Source of the DNA: Henriciella sp.
GTDB lineage: Bacteria; Pseudomonadota; Alphaproteobacteria; Caulobacterales; Hyphomonadaceae
NCBI RefSeq assembly: GCF_029937755.1
Contig: NZ_JAPYPG010000004.1
Span: 310,001 to 374,000, forward strand
Length of the DNA: 64,000 bases
Reading direction: 5' to 3'
The position numbers and the translations under genes were made by a program. The notes under the pieces were generated by a model. The model had not been told where the DNA came from, made no database searches, and saw nothing but the letters and a program-made list of their open reading frames with translations. This document shows, in pieces, positions 27,016 through 36,055 of the stretch (the stretch's first letter is position 1; each line of letters opens with the position of its first letter).

Positions 27016-29787
27016 TCAGGCTGCGTCCCTGGCGAGATTGCGCAGCACATAGTGCAGGATGCCGCCATTGCGGAAGTAGTCGAGTTCGTTCTCGGTATCG
27101 ATGCGCACCAAGGTGCTGGCCGTAACGGTTTCGCCATTCGACTTCTTGATGACGACATCAAGGTCCTGCCGCGGGTTGATCTTGCCGATGCCTTCAATGG
27201 TGACCTGTTCGGAGCCATCCAGACCCAGCGACTGCCAGCTCTGGCCATCCTTGAACTGCAGCGGGAGGACGCCCATCCCGATCAGGTTGGAGCGGTGGAT
27301 GCGCTCGAAGCTTTCAGCCACAACGGCTTTGACGCCGAGCAGGATCGTGCCCTTCGCCGCCCAGTCACGCGACGAGCCAGTACCGTATTCCTTGCCGGCG
27401 AAGACAACAAGCGGGACATTTTCCGCCTTGTACTTCATTGCCGCGTCATAGATCGGCATCTCTTCGCCCGACGGGTGGTGAACCGTCACGCCGCCTTCGA
27501 CACCTGGCACCATCTGGTTCTTGATGCGGATATTGGCGAACGTGCCGCGCATCATGACCTCGTGGTTGCCCCTGCGCGAGCCGTAGGAGTTGAAGTCGAC
27601 AATATCGACATCATGATTTTGCAGATACTGGCCGGCCGGACTCGATGGCTTGATCGAACCGGCAGGCGAGATGTGGTCGGTGGTGATGGAGTCCGCGAAA
27701 AGGCCGAGCACACGCGCATCGTGCACGTCTTCTGCCCGGTCGAGTTCGACCGTCATGCCTTCGAAGTAAGGCGGGTTTTGGACGTAGGTGGATTGCGGCG
27801 GCCAGGAGTAGGTCTTCGAGCCCGTGACGGAGATATTCTGCCAGTGCTCATCGCCCTTGAACACGTCGCCATAGCGCTCGGTGAACATGTCCGGCGTCAC
27901 TGACTCGCGCATGATGGAGGCAATTTCCTGCGAGGAGGGCCAGATGTCCTTCAGGTAGACATCGTTGCCGTCCTTGTCCTTGCCGAGCGGATCGGTCGTC
28001 AGGTTGATGTGCAGTGATCCGGCAATAGCATAGGCAACCACCAGCGGCGGCGATGCAAGATAGTTCGCACGCACATCCTGGCTGATCCGGCCTTCGAAGT
28101 TACGGTTGCCTGAGAGTACAGACCCGACGACGAGGTCATTCTCATTGACCGCCTTGGAAATAGCGGGCGGAAGCGGGCCGGAATTGCCGATACAAGTCGT
28201 GCAGCCGTAGCCGACCAGGTTGAAGCCCATCGCGTCGAGGTCATCCTGTAGGCCGGCGCGCTCGAGATAGTCGGTCACGACCTTGGAGCCGGGCGCAAGC
28301 GATGTTTTCACCCATGGCTTGCGGTTGAGGCCTTTCTCGAGCGCGTTGCGCGCGAGCAGGCCGGCGGCGAGCATCACCGACGGATTGGACGTGTTCGTGC
28401 ACGAGGTAATGGCTGCAATCACGACCGAGCCGTCATGGACATGATAGTCGGTGCCCTCAACGGCGTGCATAGAGACGCCATAGGACTCCGGATGGGTGTA
28501 GACGCTCGTTGCGCCTTCATCGATGAAGCGGGCTTCACCCTGTGAACTCGGCGTAGCTTGAGGGTCTTTCGCACCGCCGCGGATTTCATTCAGCGCATCG
28601 CGGAAGGCGGTATCGGCCTCAGACAGCAGCACGCGGTCCTGCGGGCGCTTCGGGCCCGCAAGCGATGGGACGACGCTGCCAAGATCAAGTTCGAGCTTCG
28701 AGGTATAGGTCGGTTCGACCTGCTCCGGCCGCCAGTAGCCCTGGGCCTTGGCATAGGCTTCGACGAGCTTGACGCGCTCAGGCTCGCGGCCGGTGTCGGA
28801 GAGATACTGGACGGTTTCCTCATCAACCGGGAAGAAACCGCAGGTCGCGCCATATTCCGGCGCCATGTTGGAGATGGTGGCTTCATCTTCGAGCGTGAGA
28901 TTGGCAAGGCCCTCACCATAGAACTCGACGAACTTGCCGACCACGCCGTGCTTGCGCAGCATCTGGGTGACGGTGAGGACAAGGTCGGTGGCCGTCGCGC
29001 CTTCAGCGAGCTTGCCGGTCAGTTTGAAGCCGACGACTTCCGGGATCAGCATGGAGACCGGCTGCCCCAGCATGGCCGCTTCGGCTTCGATCCCGCCGAC
29101 GCCCCAGCCAAGGACAGAGAGACCATTGACCATGGTCGTGTGGGAGTCCGTACCAACGCAGGTGTCCGGATAGGCGATCGTTTCGCCGCCCTCTTCTTTC
29201 GTCCAGACGGTCTGGGCGAGGTATTCGAGGTTCACCTGGTGGCAGATACCGGTGCCGGGCGGCACGACGCGGAAATTGCGGAATGCCTTGGAGCCCCAGC
29301 GCAGGAATTCATAGCGCTCGAGGTTACGTTTGTATTCGATATCGACATTCTTCTCGAAGCTTTCCGGGCCGCCAAAGAAGTCCACCATGACGGAGTGGTC
29401 GATGACGAGGTCGACCGGCACCAGAGGGTTGATCGCTTCGGCATCAGCGCCGAGATTTTCAGCGGCATCGCGCATGGCTGCGAGATCGACCACAGCAGGG
29501 ACGCCGGTAAAGTCCTGCATCAGGACGCGGGCCGGACGATACGCAATCTCCTGGCTCGTCTTGCCGCCATTGTCGAGCCAGGTCTTGAAGGCAACGATGT
29601 CATCCTTGGTGACCGTCTTGCCGTCCTCATTGCGCAGCATGTTTTCCAGCAGCACCTTGAGCGAAGCGGGAAGCCGTGAGACATCGCCAAGACCGTTTTC
29701 GGCTGCAGCCTTGAGCGAGTAATAGGTGTAGGACTTGCCGTCGACGTCGAGCGTCTGGCGGGCATTGAAACTGTCGAGGGATGGCAT
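27016..29787 (-). CDS. acnA: Aconitate hydratase A
   Basis: AcnA isomerises citrate to isocitrate in the TCA cycle with a [4Fe-4S] cluster. The 923-residue protein matches the AcnA/IRP family length. The cluster cysteines lie in [13 protein letters not shown] and [11 protein letters not shown]; other landmarks are [13 protein letters not shown] and [15 protein letters not shown] in the swivel domain. I prefer the Met of MPSLDSF at 29787; an in-frame ATG at 29811 adds eight residues and lies close behind. It is divergent from ccmA, the common alphaproteobacterial order. In some bacteria aconitase also binds RNA when iron is low; nothing here tests that. Confidence 0.97.
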   Translation of the reverse strand: MPSLDSFNARQTLDVDGKSYTYYSLKAAAENGLGDVSRLPASLKVLLENMLRNEDGKTVTKDDIVAFKTWLDNGGKTSQEIAYRPARVLMQDFTGVPAVVDLAAMRDAAENLGADAEAINPLVPVDLVIDHSVMVDFFGGPESFEKNVDIEYKRNLERYEFLRWGSKAFRNFRVVPPGTGICHQVNLEYLAQTVWTKEEGGETIAYPDTCVGTDSHTTMVNGLSVLGWGVGGIEAEAAMLGQPVSMLIPEVVGFKLTGKLAEGATATDLVLTVTQMLRKHGVVGKFVEFYGEGLANLTLEDEATISNMAPEYGATCGFFPVDEETVQYLSDTGREPERVKLVEAYAKAQGYWRPEQVEPTYTSKLELDLGSVVPSLAGPKRPQDRVLLSEADTAFRDALNEIRGGAKDPQATPSSQGEARFIDEGATSVYTHPESYGVSMHAVEGTDYHVHDGSVVIAAITSCTNTSNPSVMLAAGLLARNALEKGLNRKPWVKTSLAPGSKVVTDYLERAGLQDDLDAMGFNLVGYGCTTCIGNSGPLPPAISKAVNENDLVVGSVLSGNRNFEGRISQDVRANYLASPPLVVAYAIAGSLHINLTTDPLGKDKDGNDVYLKDIWPSSQEIASIMRESVTPDMFTERYGDVFKGDEHWQNISVTGSKTYSWPPQSTYVQNPPYFEGMTVELDRAEDVHDARVLGLFADSITTDHISPAGSIKPSSPAGQYLQNHDVDIVDFNSYGSRRGNHEVMMRGTFANIRIKNQMVPGVEGGVTVHHPSGEEMPIYDAAMKYKAENVPLVVFAGKEYGTGSSRDWAAKGTILLGVKAVVAESFERIHRSNLIGMGVLPLQFKDGQSWQSLGLDGSEQVTIEGIGKINPRQDLDVVIKKSNGETVTASTLVRIDTENELDYFRNGGILHYVLRNLARDAA

Positions 29788-29922
29788 CGTTGGAATGACC
29801 TCTTCTTGCATCAGCGGATGTGGCGCGCGTTCTCGCGCGGCGCGGTGTTGCCCGCGTCTTACTAGCGTATCCGCATATGTGCAATCGCAGCATCATGCGC
29901 CTTTTGTCACGAGGGGGATGCT

Positions 29923-30498
29923 TTGACAGACGGTCTTCTGATCGAAGCCGATGGCCTCGGCGCCGTGCGCGGCGAACGCATGCTGTTTTCAGGCATTCAC
30001 CTGACGCTGCGCCCCGGTGAAGCGCTGGTCCTGCGCGGACCGAACGGATCGGGCAAGTCGACGCTGCTCCGCCTGCTCGCAGGCCTCAGCCAGCCCTCGG
30101 TCGGAGAGGTCGTTCGCAGCCGGCCGCACCACTGGCTCGGTCACAGAGACGGCATCAAACCGCATGAGACCCCGCGCCAGCACCTCAGGCACTGGGGTCG
30201 CGCATGGGGAAGCCAAAAAAAGGCTGATGAAATCGCCGGGCACATGGGCCTTGAGCGGCCGATGGACGTGCCCGGCCGCCTGCTGTCGGCTGGGCAGCGT
30301 CGGCGCACGGCACTGGGCCGACTTCTTCTGGTGGATCGTCCCATCTGGCTGCTGGACGAACCGTTCAACGCACTGGATGCGGACGGACGCACACTCCTCA
30401 CCGAACTCATCGCCTCACACCGCGAAAGTGGCGGCGGAATCATTGCCGCCCTGCATGGCGATGCGCCATTCAAGGCGAGCCGGGAGGTGGTGCTGTGA
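29923..30498 (+). CDS. ccmA: Heme exporter ATP-binding protein CcmA
   Basis: CcmA is the ATPase of the CcmABCD complex that releases holo-CcmE during cytochrome c maturation. The 191 residues are a lone ABC domain: Walker A RGPNGSGKSTLLRLLAGL, signature LSAGQRRRTALGRLLL, and Walker B IWLLDEPFNALD. The reading frame opens with TTG at 29923, supported by a GGGGG Shine-Dalgarno at 29913-29917; the nearby ATG at 29918 is out of frame and stops at once. The stop overlaps the ccmB start. The start is 135 bases from that of the divergent acnA gene. Confidence 0.95.
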   Translation: MTDGLLIEADGLGAVRGERMLFSGIHLTLRPGEALVLRGPNGSGKSTLLRLLAGLSQPSVGEVVRSRPHHWLGHRDGIKPHETPRQHLRHWGRAWGSQKKADEIAGHMGLERPMDVPGRLLSAGQRRRTALGRLLLVDRPIWLLDEPFNALDADGRTLLTELIASHRESGGGIIAALHGDAPFKASREVVL

Positions 30499-31157
30499 GA
30501 TCGCCCTCCCCCATCCGCGCTGCTTTCCGACAAGCGCTCGCTGAAGCCTGGGCCGGCGGGGCCGGTGCATTGCTGCCGATCGGCTTCTTCGCCGGTGCGG
30601 CCATGCTCGTGCCGTTCACAGTCGGAAGCGAGGCCAACCAGCTTGCCGCTATCGGAACAGGTGTGCTCTGGGTGGCGCTGGCTCTTGCGTCGCTCGTCTC
30701 CATGGAGCGGCTTTTCCAGGCAGATCTGGAAGACGGCACACTCGAACTCTGGGCGCAGGAGGATTGCCCACTCTTCCTCATTGCAACCGCAAAGATCCTC
30801 GCCCACTGGACGGTATCCGGCCTTCCGCTCGTCCTGCTGACACCCCTTATCGGGATCACGCTGCAAGTCCCGGCCGACCAGCTCCTGCCCGCCATGCTGG
30901 CTTATGGACTAGGCGGTCTGGCTTTCTTCTTCTGGGGCGGCGTTGCCGGGGCGCTTGCTGCCAGCGTCCCGCGCGGCGGGCTGCTGATCGCCCTTCTGGC
31001 CCTGCCACTCTTTGTGCCGACGGCCATATTTGGCGCGCTTGCCGCCGAGCCGGGCGCAGCCGGACCGAACATATTGTTCCTCGCCGCCTCGACCCTGTTC
31101 GCGCTCGCGGTTGCACCTTTCGCCGCATCTGCGGCGCTTCGCTTGGCCGTGGACTGA
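30495..31157 (+). CDS. ccmB: Heme exporter membrane protein CcmB
   Basis: CcmB is the six-helix membrane subunit paired with CcmA. The 220 residues contain the family segments FRQALAEAWAGGAGALLPIGFF, LASLVSMERLFQADLEDGTLE and LPLFVPTAIFGALAAEPG, with six hydrophobic helices. Translation probably starts at GTG 30495, overlapping the ccmA stop by four bases, so the two subunits are made together. ccmC follows after 21 bases. Confidence 0.94.
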   Translation: MRSPSPIRAAFRQALAEAWAGGAGALLPIGFFAGAAMLVPFTVGSEANQLAAIGTGVLWVALALASLVSMERLFQADLEDGTLELWAQEDCPLFLIATAKILAHWTVSGLPLVLLTPLIGITLQVPADQLLPAMLAYGLGGLAFFFWGGVAGALAASVPRGGLLIALLALPLFVPTAIFGALAAEPGAAGPNILFLAASTLFALAVAPFAASAALRLAVD

Positions 31158-31178
31158 TCGGCTAGTAATGAGGGCCCC

Positions 31179-31910
31179 ATGATCTCGATCTTCGCCAATC
31201 CCCACCGCTTCATGGCGCTTTCGCGCTGGCTGGCCCCGGCCTGCCTCGTCATTGGCGTTGTTCTTATCGCGTGGAGCGTCTGGCAGGCTCTCTGGATCGT
31301 GCCGCAGGATGACTATCAGGGCGGCGACATCATGCGCGCCATGTTCATCCACGTGCCGTCGGCCTGGCTGGCCATGGGCAGTTATATGGGCCTCGCACTG
31401 GCGAGCTTCGTCTGGTTCATCTGGCGCCACGAACTGGCCGACATGGCGGCGAAATCCATTGCCCCCATCGGGGCTGGCTATACCGCCATGTGCCTTGCCA
31501 CCGGTGCCATCTGGGGCAAGCCGACCTGGGGCACCTGGTGGCTCTGGGATGATGCACGGATGATGTCGGTGCTGCTGATGTTCTTCCTCTTCCTCGGCTA
31601 TATGGCTCTCCGCGCGGCCATGGACACGCGCCAGAAGGCCGCCCGCGCCGGCGCCATCCTCGCAATGGTCGGGGCGGTGAATGTGCCGCTGATCAAGTTT
31701 TCGGTCGATATCTGGGCGTCCATCCATCAGGGCGCGAGCGTCATCCGCATGGATGGGCCCGCCATGCCGGCGGTCTATCTCACGCCTCTGCTGATCGGGG
31801 CGCTTGGACATCTTATCTTCTTCGGTGCGCTTACGATGATCCTGATGCGCGCAGAAGTCTGGCAGCGGCGCGGCGATGTGATCATGGCCCGCAAGCTCGC
31901 AGGAGGCTGA
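31179..31910 (+). CDS. ccmC: Heme exporter protein CcmC
   Basis: CcmC presents heme to CcmE at the outer face of the inner membrane. The 243 residues have six helices and the WWD heme-handling motif in WGKPTWGTWWLWDDARM, with FIHVPSAWLAMGSYM containing one of the conserved periplasmic His residues. SIHQGASVIRMDGPAMP matches the second periplasmic loop. It lies between ccmB and ccmD; ccmD starts 5 bases downstream. Confidence 0.95.
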   Translation: MISIFANPHRFMALSRWLAPACLVIGVVLIAWSVWQALWIVPQDDYQGGDIMRAMFIHVPSAWLAMGSYMGLALASFVWFIWRHELADMAAKSIAPIGAGYTAMCLATGAIWGKPTWGTWWLWDDARMMSVLLMFFLFLGYMALRAAMDTRQKAARAGAILAMVGAVNVPLIKFSVDIWASIHQGASVIRMDGPAMPAVYLTPLLIGALGHLIFFGALTMILMRAEVWQRRGDVIMARKLAGG

Positions 31911-31915
31911 CCAGC

Positions 31916-32068
31916 ATGCTCCCCCAATTCGAAGACAATGCAGCGTATATCTGGGCCATTGTGATAGTCGGGCTGACCGTGCCGGCCCTGCTCGGTCTCT
32001 ACGCCGGGCTCAAGGCGCGATTTGCGAAGCGGCGGCTTGAACGTCTCCAGGCGAGCGAAAAACGATGA
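31916..32068 (+). CDS. ccmD: Heme exporter protein CcmD
   Basis: A 50-residue protein, easily missed because of its size. It starts MLPQFEDNAAYIWAIV, has one membrane helix (about residues 11-32) and ends with a basic tail (KARFAKRRLERLQ), the standard CcmD layout. CcmD is needed to release holo-CcmE from CcmABC. AGGAGG lies 10 bases before the ATG, inside the end of ccmC. Its stop overlaps the ccmG start (ATGA), so ccmC, D and G are translationally coupled. Confidence 0.9.
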   Translation: MLPQFEDNAAYIWAIVIVGLTVPALLGLYAGLKARFAKRRLERLQASEKR

Positions 32069-32586
32069 AGCGCTGGCAAGCCATCCTGCCCCTGGCGGCA
32101 CTTGTCGGCCTTGGCATTCTCGGAGGCGTCCAGCTTATGCGCCCGGCGGAAGAAAGCTTCACCGCCAAGGCCGACCGTATCGCGCCGGATCGCAGCTTTC
32201 CGCTCCTCGATGACGCCAACCAGTCGATCAGTTTCGATCCGCCGCCGGACGACCAGCCCGTCATGGTCAACCTGTTTGCGAGCTGGTGTGCCCCTTGCCG
32301 AGCTGAACACGGCGACATCACGCGTCTCGCCGAAACACATCCGGGTCAGGTCTATGGTCTGGCCTACAAGGACGACCCGGAGGCCACGCGCGGATTTCTC
32401 GCCGAGCTTGGCAATCCGTTTGAGCAGATCGGGGTGGACCGCGATGGTCAGGGCGGGCTGGATTTCGGGCTGACCGGCGTGCCGGAAACCTTCGTGATCA
32501 GTCCTGAGGGTCGGATCATCCTGCACGTGCGCGGGCCGCTGGACGCAGAGCGCGCCAGACAGGTGAGCGCCGCGCTTGAAGGCTGA
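32065..32586 (+). CDS. ccmG: Cytochrome c biogenesis thiol:disulfide interchange protein (CcmG/DsbE)
   Basis: A membrane-anchored periplasmic thioredoxin that reduces the CXXCH cysteines of apocytochrome c. The 173 residues have an N-terminal helix (WQAILPLAALVGLGILGG), then a DsbE fold with NLFASWCAPCRAEH (active-site Cys pair), VYGLAYKDDPEATRGFL and TGVPETFVISPEG with the cis-Pro loop. It ends the ccmABCDG run; ccmE, ccmF and ccmH are not in the window. The next gene faces it with a 3-base gap. Confidence 0.94.
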   Translation: MKRWQAILPLAALVGLGILGGVQLMRPAEESFTAKADRIAPDRSFPLLDDANQSISFDPPPDDQPVMVNLFASWCAPCRAEHGDITRLAETHPGQVYGLAYKDDPEATRGFLAELGNPFEQIGVDRDGQGGLDFGLTGVPETFVISPEGRIILHVRGPLDAERARQVSAALEG

Positions 32587-32589
32587 CGC

Positions 32590-33219
32590 CTACTTCTTCT
32601 TTTTCTTCTTTTTCTTTTTCTTGTCCGACTTGGACTTGTCGGGCTTGTCCGTCTTCACGGCCTTGGTCGCCTTGGCCTTGGCTTTCTTCGCCTTCGGCTT
32701 TTTCGGGTCTTCACTTTCAGCCACCTCTTCAAGGATGGCGACCTCTTCTTCCGGCCCGCCAATCGAGGCGAGCGAGGCGAGGAAACCGATACGGCGATTG
32801 GCGCGGATCATGTCGAGCACCTGCTTGTCGGCCTCGGCAACCGCTGGCATGGCGGCTTCATAGGCCTTCCGGCCCTTCGCCAGCAGGGACACCGCCTTGG
32901 CGCGGCGGTCCTCGGTCGAGTCCACGCGTTTGATATAGCCTGCCCGCTCCATCCGCACGACCATGTCAGCGAGCGTAGAGCGGTCGATGCCGGTCTTGTC
33001 GACGAGCCGGGCCTGGCTCTGTCCCTCCTGAGCGGCCAGCGCCGCCAGCACGGCGAACTGGCGCAGGGTCAGCCCCTGATCTGCCAGAGCGCCGGACGAA
33101 AGATTGACCGCCGCCTGTTGCGCCCGATGCAGGAGATGGCTCGGCGATGCCGCCAGGTCAAATTCCGTCCCTGCTTGTTGCTCAGTCATCGCAGCCTTAT
33201 CCTCGTTCGTATTCGACAT
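32590..33219 (-). CDS. MarR family regulator with a Lys-rich tail ending in ten lysines
   Basis: A 209-residue winged-helix regulator. Residues ~20-150 are a MarR domain: LTLRQFAVLAALAAQEGQSQARLVDKTGIDRSTLAD is split by the helix-turn-helix, followed by MVVRMERAGYIKR and the wing DRRAKAVSLL. The last ~50 residues form a lysine-rich tail (KAKKAKAKATKAVKTDK) ending in ten consecutive Lys at the stop codon. MarR proteins average about 150 aa, so the tail is an addition that could strengthen non-specific DNA or RNA binding. Target genes are unknown; it faces the ccm operon and is divergent from a NUDIX gene. Confidence 0.85.
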   Translation of the reverse strand: MSNTNEDKAAMTEQQAGTEFDLAASPSHLLHRAQQAAVNLSSGALADQGLTLRQFAVLAALAAQEGQSQARLVDKTGIDRSTLADMVVRMERAGYIKRVDSTEDRRAKAVSLLAKGRKAYEAAMPAVAEADKQVLDMIRANRRIGFLASLASIGGPEEEVAILEEVAESEDPKKPKAKKAKAKATKAVKTDKPDKSKSDKKKKKKKKKK

Positions 33220-33303
33220 AGTCTTCTAATCTAGTCCACATGTGAAAACAAACCGTGTGCGGATCAACACTTTTCCCCAATAAAGCGAGACAATTACAGC
33301 ATC

Positions 33304-33867
33304 ATGACAAAGACAATGTCAGAGAATTTCCAGTATCGCGTTCCGGAAGGCGATGATCGCGAACGCCGCGTCTGCCAGACTTGTGGCTTCATCGATTATG
33401 AGAACCCGCGAATTGTTGCGGGATCCGTTGTTGTCCGTGATGAGAAGATCCTGCTCTGCCGGCGAGCCATCGAACCACGCAAGGGCTTCTGGACGCTCCC
33501 GGCGGGATATATGGAACTCGGGGAGTCCATTGAGGAAGCCGCCATGCGCGAGGCTCGCGAGGAGGCTTGCGCAACAATCAAGATCGACCGGGTCCTCGCC
33601 CAGTATACGGTTCACCGGATCGGACAGGTCCAGATCATGTTCCGCGCAAGGCTTGCTTCGGATATCCGTCCGGGCCCGGAAAGCCTGGAAGTCGGGCTGT
33701 TCGACTGGAAGGACATCCCCTGGTCAGAGCTGGCCTTCCCAACAGTTGTCTGGGCGCTCACCCATTATGCCGAAAGCCGGCATGCCAATGGGTTTGCCCC
33801 GTTCGGAAATCCGGCCGGCACCGAAAAGGTTACGCGTCAGCCGCCGGTTCCTCCTCAAGGTGTTTGA
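33304..33867 (+). CDS. NUDIX hydrolase with N-terminal CxxC
   Basis: A 187-residue NUDIX protein. The Nudix box is complete: GYMELGESIEEAAMREAREE, with a Mg2+-binding REAREE core. An N-terminal RVCQTCGFIDYENPRIV resembles the short Cys motif of ADP-ribose pyrophosphatase/NudC-like enzymes, though only one Cys pair is present, so a full zinc ribbon is unlikely. FPTVVWALTHY lies near the C-terminus. It likely hydrolyses a nucleoside diphosphate derivative; the substrate is open. Its 3' end overlaps the convergent yciB gene by 38 bases. Confidence 0.88.
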   Translation: MTKTMSENFQYRVPEGDDRERRVCQTCGFIDYENPRIVAGSVVVRDEKILLCRRAIEPRKGFWTLPAGYMELGESIEEAAMREAREEACATIKIDRVLAQYTVHRIGQVQIMFRARLASDIRPGPESLEVGLFDWKDIPWSELAFPTVVWALTHYAESRHANGFAPFGNPAGTEKVTRQPPVPPQGV

Positions 33868-34552
33868 GTGTGTAGGGAACGTTGGCTGCACCGAAGATAA
33901 AGGTGATGACCATGTTGCCCAGCTTCCAGTTCGCCCAGACATCCTCGGCATCCTTCGAGCCGAACGTCATGCCGAGGAAGTCATAGCTCCCCTCCGGTGC
34001 GATCAGCATACCGGCGAATTTCAGGGGCTGCTCGAAGCCCGGTGCGTAAGTGCGCCAGAGGTACTCGTTCCACAAAGCCATGGCGATGAAGAACAGGCCC
34101 CAGCGAATGGCGAGCTGCTTCCAGGCATGATCGGGAAGCGAAAAGACCGTTCGGAACATCACCCGCCAGACATTCTGCCCGACCGCCATGGACCCGAAGA
34201 TGATCGCCGCCAGGAACAGGTTCTGGATGGTTGGCTTGATGTAGATGAAGGACTTTTCCTGTAGCAGGATGCCGAGCAGGCCAAAACCGCCGACAATGCA
34301 CGAGGTGATGATAAGGAAAGGCGGAATGGGCTGGCGGTGACGCAGTTTGTTGCCGATTACGCCGATCGTCAGAACGATCAGACCACCCGTCGCCCAGTAA
34401 AGCGCGCTGTCCTTGTTGATCCAGGCATTGTCCAGATTGATGATCCGCAAGGCGTTGTAGATCAGCACAAAGCCGATCACGGGCACAAGGTCACCCCAGA
34501 TCTGGTTCGCCTTGTCGGTGGCGGTATCGATACCGTGTTTTTGTTCTGTCAT
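33830..34552 (-). CDS. yciB: YciB/IspZ inner membrane protein (septation protein A)
   Basis: A 240-residue membrane protein of the IspZ/YciB family, linked to cell-envelope synthesis and division in enterobacteria and Shigella. It has GDLVPVIGFVLIYN near the start, KPTIQNLFLAAIIFGS, WKQLAIRWGLFFIAMALWNEYLWR (a strong family signature), and WANWKLGNMVITFIFGAANV at the end, in about five helices. The gene overlaps the NUDIX gene by 38 bases tail to tail. A flippase gene lies upstream on the same strand, 18 bases away. Confidence 0.92.
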   Translation of the reverse strand: MTEQKHGIDTATDKANQIWGDLVPVIGFVLIYNALRIINLDNAWINKDSALYWATGGLIVLTIGVIGNKLRHRQPIPPFLIITSCIVGGFGLLGILLQEKSFIYIKPTIQNLFLAAIIFGSMAVGQNVWRVMFRTVFSLPDHAWKQLAIRWGLFFIAMALWNEYLWRTYAPGFEQPLKFAGMLIAPEGSYDFLGMTFGSKDAEDVWANWKLGNMVITFIFGAANVPYTLKHLEEEPAADA

Positions 34553-34570
34553 TAATCCTGCTTACGAAGC

Positions 34571-36016
34571 TTAGGCGGCTCTGGATGAGGTGAGCCTGTC
34601 TTGCATGAATGACCGCGCCCCGCCAGCATCGATGAGCCAGGCAACTGCACCATAAACCAACGCTCCTACGGCCGCCTTACAGGCGAGCTCCCCCCAGCTG
34701 CCAAAATCAGGCACGAGTGCAATGGCAGGCCACATTGCGAGCGAGGCAAGTGCGATCCTGACGAGATCACCAACGGGCATTGGCAAGGCCAGATAGCGTC
34801 GTCCACGCAAGCCGATAATAACAATGCCAAGCGCATAGCTGGCAATCGTCGCGACGACCGCGCCAATCAGGCCGAATATGGGAATAAGTATCAGGTTTGC
34901 GCCGATGTTCACGCCTGCCGGGATCATCATCAGCAGGGCCTGTTCGCCTGTTTTCTGTGCGAGCTGAAAAGCTTCAGTATAATAGTGGATCAACAGGCCG
35001 TTCATCAGTCCGGCAAAGGCGATCCACGGAATGATCCGGGTTGCGCCCGCACGCACATCCTCGCCGATCAGCGCTTCGGCGAGCGGCTGGGCAACAAGCG
35101 CCAGACCCGTCGCGGCCGGAAGCCCGATAAGCAACATGGTCGAAACAAGCCCCCTCGCCTCGTCACGCGCGGCCGCTTCACCCTTTTCTTCCCAGGCGGC
35201 CATAACCAGCGGTGCCCCGGCCATAGCGGCCCAGGCACAAAGAAGCAGGATCGTCTTGTCGGCAACGCCATATCCGGCGGCATAGGCCCCGACTGAGGCC
35301 TCGCCGAGAAAAATCGCGATCAGGAACCGGTCGGCCGCGGACAGAAGCAGGTCGAGAGAAAGCGCGGCAGCGATCGGCAGGCCGTAGGAGAGGTAGGCTC
35401 GCCGCCTCGCCGCATCTGCCTTGCCGCCCTTCGCGGCCCGCGCCAACCAGGGCACCTGGAAAACGCTCAGCAGGATACCGGCGCAGGCGAGTCCCATGAA
35501 AGGCGCGGCTCCACCGATATGAGTCCGCCAGGCAATAAGCGCGCCAATGGCAAATCCACCGAGGAGCTTGAACGAAAAGATCGCTGCATAGCGCCCGACC
35601 TGCTGATTGGCGCGGTGCGCTTCCAGGGTCGCCTGTAGCAGAGTGTTGAGTGGCAGCAGCACCGCAATCCACGGAAGGATGCGCAAATAGCGCGGCATGT
35701 GCCAGACGCTGATCGCGAGCATCGCCATGAGGAGGCCTGCCACGAACAGGGATCGGATAAGAAGCGAGCGCACGGTCGCGTAGTGGTCGGCGGTGTCGCC
35801 CTTCGCATTGGCGCGGGCGGTAAAGCGATAGGCCGCCGCCTCCCCCGGTGCCAGCGTCAGGGTATGGATCAGCGCCATCACAGAAAACATCAGTGCGTAG
35901 CGGCCATACTCATCGGCCCCAAGCAGGCGCGTGAAAACATAGACGCCCCCGAAAGAGGCGATCGCGCTTGCGAGGTTCGCAGGCAGATATCCAGCAAGAT
36001 GGCGGGCGAGCTTCAT
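34571..36016 (-). CDS. Oligosaccharide/polysaccharide flippase (Wzx-like)
   Basis: A 481-residue polytopic protein with 12-14 predicted helices. The N-terminus (LARHLAGYLPANLASAI then FGGVYVFTRLLGADEYGRYAL) is the typical opening of the MOP/polysaccharide transport superfamily, and internal arginines such as YRFTARANAKGD line the channel region. Such proteins flip lipid-linked sugars across the inner membrane. No glycosyltransferases are adjacent, so the substrate cannot be guessed. It lies 18 bases upstream of yciB on the same strand and may be co-transcribed with it. Confidence 0.85.
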   Translation of the reverse strand: MKLARHLAGYLPANLASAIASFGGVYVFTRLLGADEYGRYALMFSVMALIHTLTLAPGEAAAYRFTARANAKGDTADHYATVRSLLIRSLFVAGLLMAMLAISVWHMPRYLRILPWIAVLLPLNTLLQATLEAHRANQQVGRYAAIFSFKLLGGFAIGALIAWRTHIGGAAPFMGLACAGILLSVFQVPWLARAAKGGKADAARRRAYLSYGLPIAAALSLDLLLSAADRFLIAIFLGEASVGAYAAGYGVADKTILLLCAWAAMAGAPLVMAAWEEKGEAAARDEARGLVSTMLLIGLPAATGLALVAQPLAEALIGEDVRAGATRIIPWIAFAGLMNGLLIHYYTEAFQLAQKTGEQALLMMIPAGVNIGANLILIPIFGLIGAVVATIASYALGIVIIGLRGRRYLALPMPVGDLVRIALASLAMWPAIALVPDFGSWGELACKAAVGALVYGAVAWLIDAGGARSFMQDRLTSSRAA

Positions 36017-36055
36017 GTCAGGCGGGGACGCTATCAGCGAACTCCGAAGGGAGAA

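Noticed and set aside
28558-29679. Long open frame antisense to acnA
   Set aside because: High GC3 codon bias in acnA keeps the opposite strand open. It has no Shine-Dalgarno, and its residues match no domain.
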